DNA of 64,000 bases from Amaranthus tricolor (taxonomy: Eukaryota; Streptophyta; Magnoliopsida; Caryophyllales; Amaranthaceae), in NCBI RefSeq assembly GCF_026212465.1, contig NC_080057.1, forward strand, positions 24,857,647-24,921,646, written 5' to 3'. This document shows, in pieces, positions 62,853-64,000 of this stretch (position 1 is its first letter; each line of letters opens with the position of its first letter). The notes below the pieces were generated by a model, which saw only the letters and a list, made by a program, of their open reading frames with translations, made no database searches and was not told the DNA's origin. The translations under genes and the position numbers were made by a program.

Positions 62853-63339
62853 CCATTATTTTTAGTTGTTTATTTTTAATTACATGATAGGTCGAGAAGA
62901 GGCAAGAGACATGTGAATATCGAATTCAAAATTCTACCTGAAAAATACGATATTTGTTTCAAATGAGACAAAACTCGATTGTCCATTTTAATCTACTATT
63001 ATTAGTGCTTATTTGGTAACAAGTTTCAAACAACACGTTTCCTAGTAAAATAACCCAAAACAAAATTATTACCAATAATATTAAAGTCTTAATCTCAAAA
63101 GTATGTGATTTACGTAACCCAAGACAAATTAATGTAAAAAACATTACCAACTAACTTAAAAAAGTAACATAATCTGGATGCATCATTATACAAATTTCAT
63201 TTGTCACAATTCAAGATATTTAATTGGTAGGAATATTTGGTAAGGACTTCATTTGGAAGAAATTTTGGGATTTAATTTATTCACAGGATAACTTGTCCAA
63301 ACAACACAAAAAGAAACCTCAGAACAGTATTGACATTAC

Positions 63340-63675
63340 CCAACATTGGTCATATTAAATGATCTAATAAATGGTTGGAATGATAATGCAAAGTTAATAT
63401 AATTTTAGTAGCATAATTTCTTGTCAATTGTTTGGTGGTCATATTTATTTCATTTTAATCGTCTAATTTTTTTCACAAAATTCATTCCATTATATTATCA
63501 AATTACCATTTGGAGAATTGGTAATAAGGGATAATAAAAATTTGTGAACAAAAAAACGTTTTTGTGATCAATGTTTCATCATCATAGGAATGACTTGGCA
63601 CCTTTATAAAAATTTACACTATAACTCATTTTCATTATCATCATTTAGTACTAACAACCAAATAAACTGTTAATA
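63340..63675. mobile_element. MITE family C, degenerate copy 3
   Basis: The right arm, reverse-complemented, reads AACAGTTTATTTGGTTGTTA and then GTACTAAATGATGATAATGA, clearly related to family C. The left border is eroded and placed only approximately, near CTAATAAATGGTTGGAATGA. Confidence 0.45.
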
Positions 63676-64000
63676 TTTACTACATTATAATAATGGTAAC
63701 AAATTCAAATGGACGGAGAAAAATAGTAGAAAAAAGAAAATGCAACTCAAACAAAAATGACATGCTTGGACAAGTAAAAAGATGCTTTATGATAAAAAGA
63801 CAAGACAATCATTCATAGATCAAACAAGTGTATATTGAACATGATTAATGATTTTGGTACCAAAGTCAAACTATTTGAATAGATCAAACAAGTGTATACA
63901 CATCATGTTTAATATTTAGTACTCCACTTCCTTTATTCTCTAATGTTTTTTTTTTGGAATATTGCATTTTAAAAAGAGAGAAATTTAATTAATATTTTTG

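Larger units (their letters stand above)
61700..64000. other. MITE-rich intergenic DNA at the window end
   Basis: No gene is supported. Apart from the MITEs listed, there is a (TTA/TTTA)n tract at 62488-62535 and AT-rich sequence. Short pieces beginning TTTGGTAA (62035, 63012) look like ends of further degenerate MITEs. Confidence 0.55.

Overview
This is a nuclear chromosome segment from a flowering plant, most likely a eudicot. The evidence is GT-AG introns in plant-type genes, strong AT richness, long (TA)n and (ATT)n microsatellites, and many MITEs, LINE and hAT remnants. I cannot name the species. A Caryophyllales-like relative is possible but unproven. There are no operons, CRISPR arrays, viral genes or rRNA genes.

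Layout. (1) 0.8-3.0 kb, minus strand: a complete three-exon YUCCA flavin monooxygenase (auxin synthesis) of the YUC3/5/7/8/9 type, 421 aa as spliced by hand, with a TATA box. (2) 3.2-21.6 kb: a gene-poor AT-rich stretch with Stowaway MITEs, SINE-like pieces, a degenerate A/T/C-rich tract and a hAT element with a perfect 8-bp target duplication. (3) 21.9-40.1 kb, minus strand: a class XI myosin heavy chain. I traced 38 coding exons in continuous frame, about 1487 aa, from an ATG-only first exon through motor, six IQ motifs, coiled coil and DIL tail. Its introns hold at least nine small transposon insertions. (4) 40.1-45.3 kb: LINE reverse-transcriptase debris, (TA)n tracts and an 870-bp AT-rich repeat. 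(5) 45.3-47.4 kb, plus strand: a mitochondrial-type ribosomal protein L7/L12 with a probable 5' UTR intron. (6) 47.9-51.6 kb: transposon cluster, including a second copy of the 870-bp repeat. (7) 51.9-52.4 kb, plus strand: intronless RPB4, a subunit of RNA polymerase II. (8) 53.4-58.9 kb, minus strand: ten-exon type-B histone acetyltransferase HAT1/HAG2, 463 aa, with an E2F-like site just upstream of the ATG and a nested transposon in intron 2. (9) 60.8-61.5 kb, minus strand: an unrecognised single-exon protein rich in Asp, Asn and His. (10) 61.7-64 kb: MITE-rich intergenic DNA.

The genes are unrelated housekeeping and developmental loci and show no shared pathway. No new multi-gene system is visible. 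The most interesting material is the transposon and repeat structure: twin snap-back MITEs flanking myosin exons 17-19, TA-flanked palindromic elements, paired copies of several MITE families, nested insertions, and short regulatory motifs.
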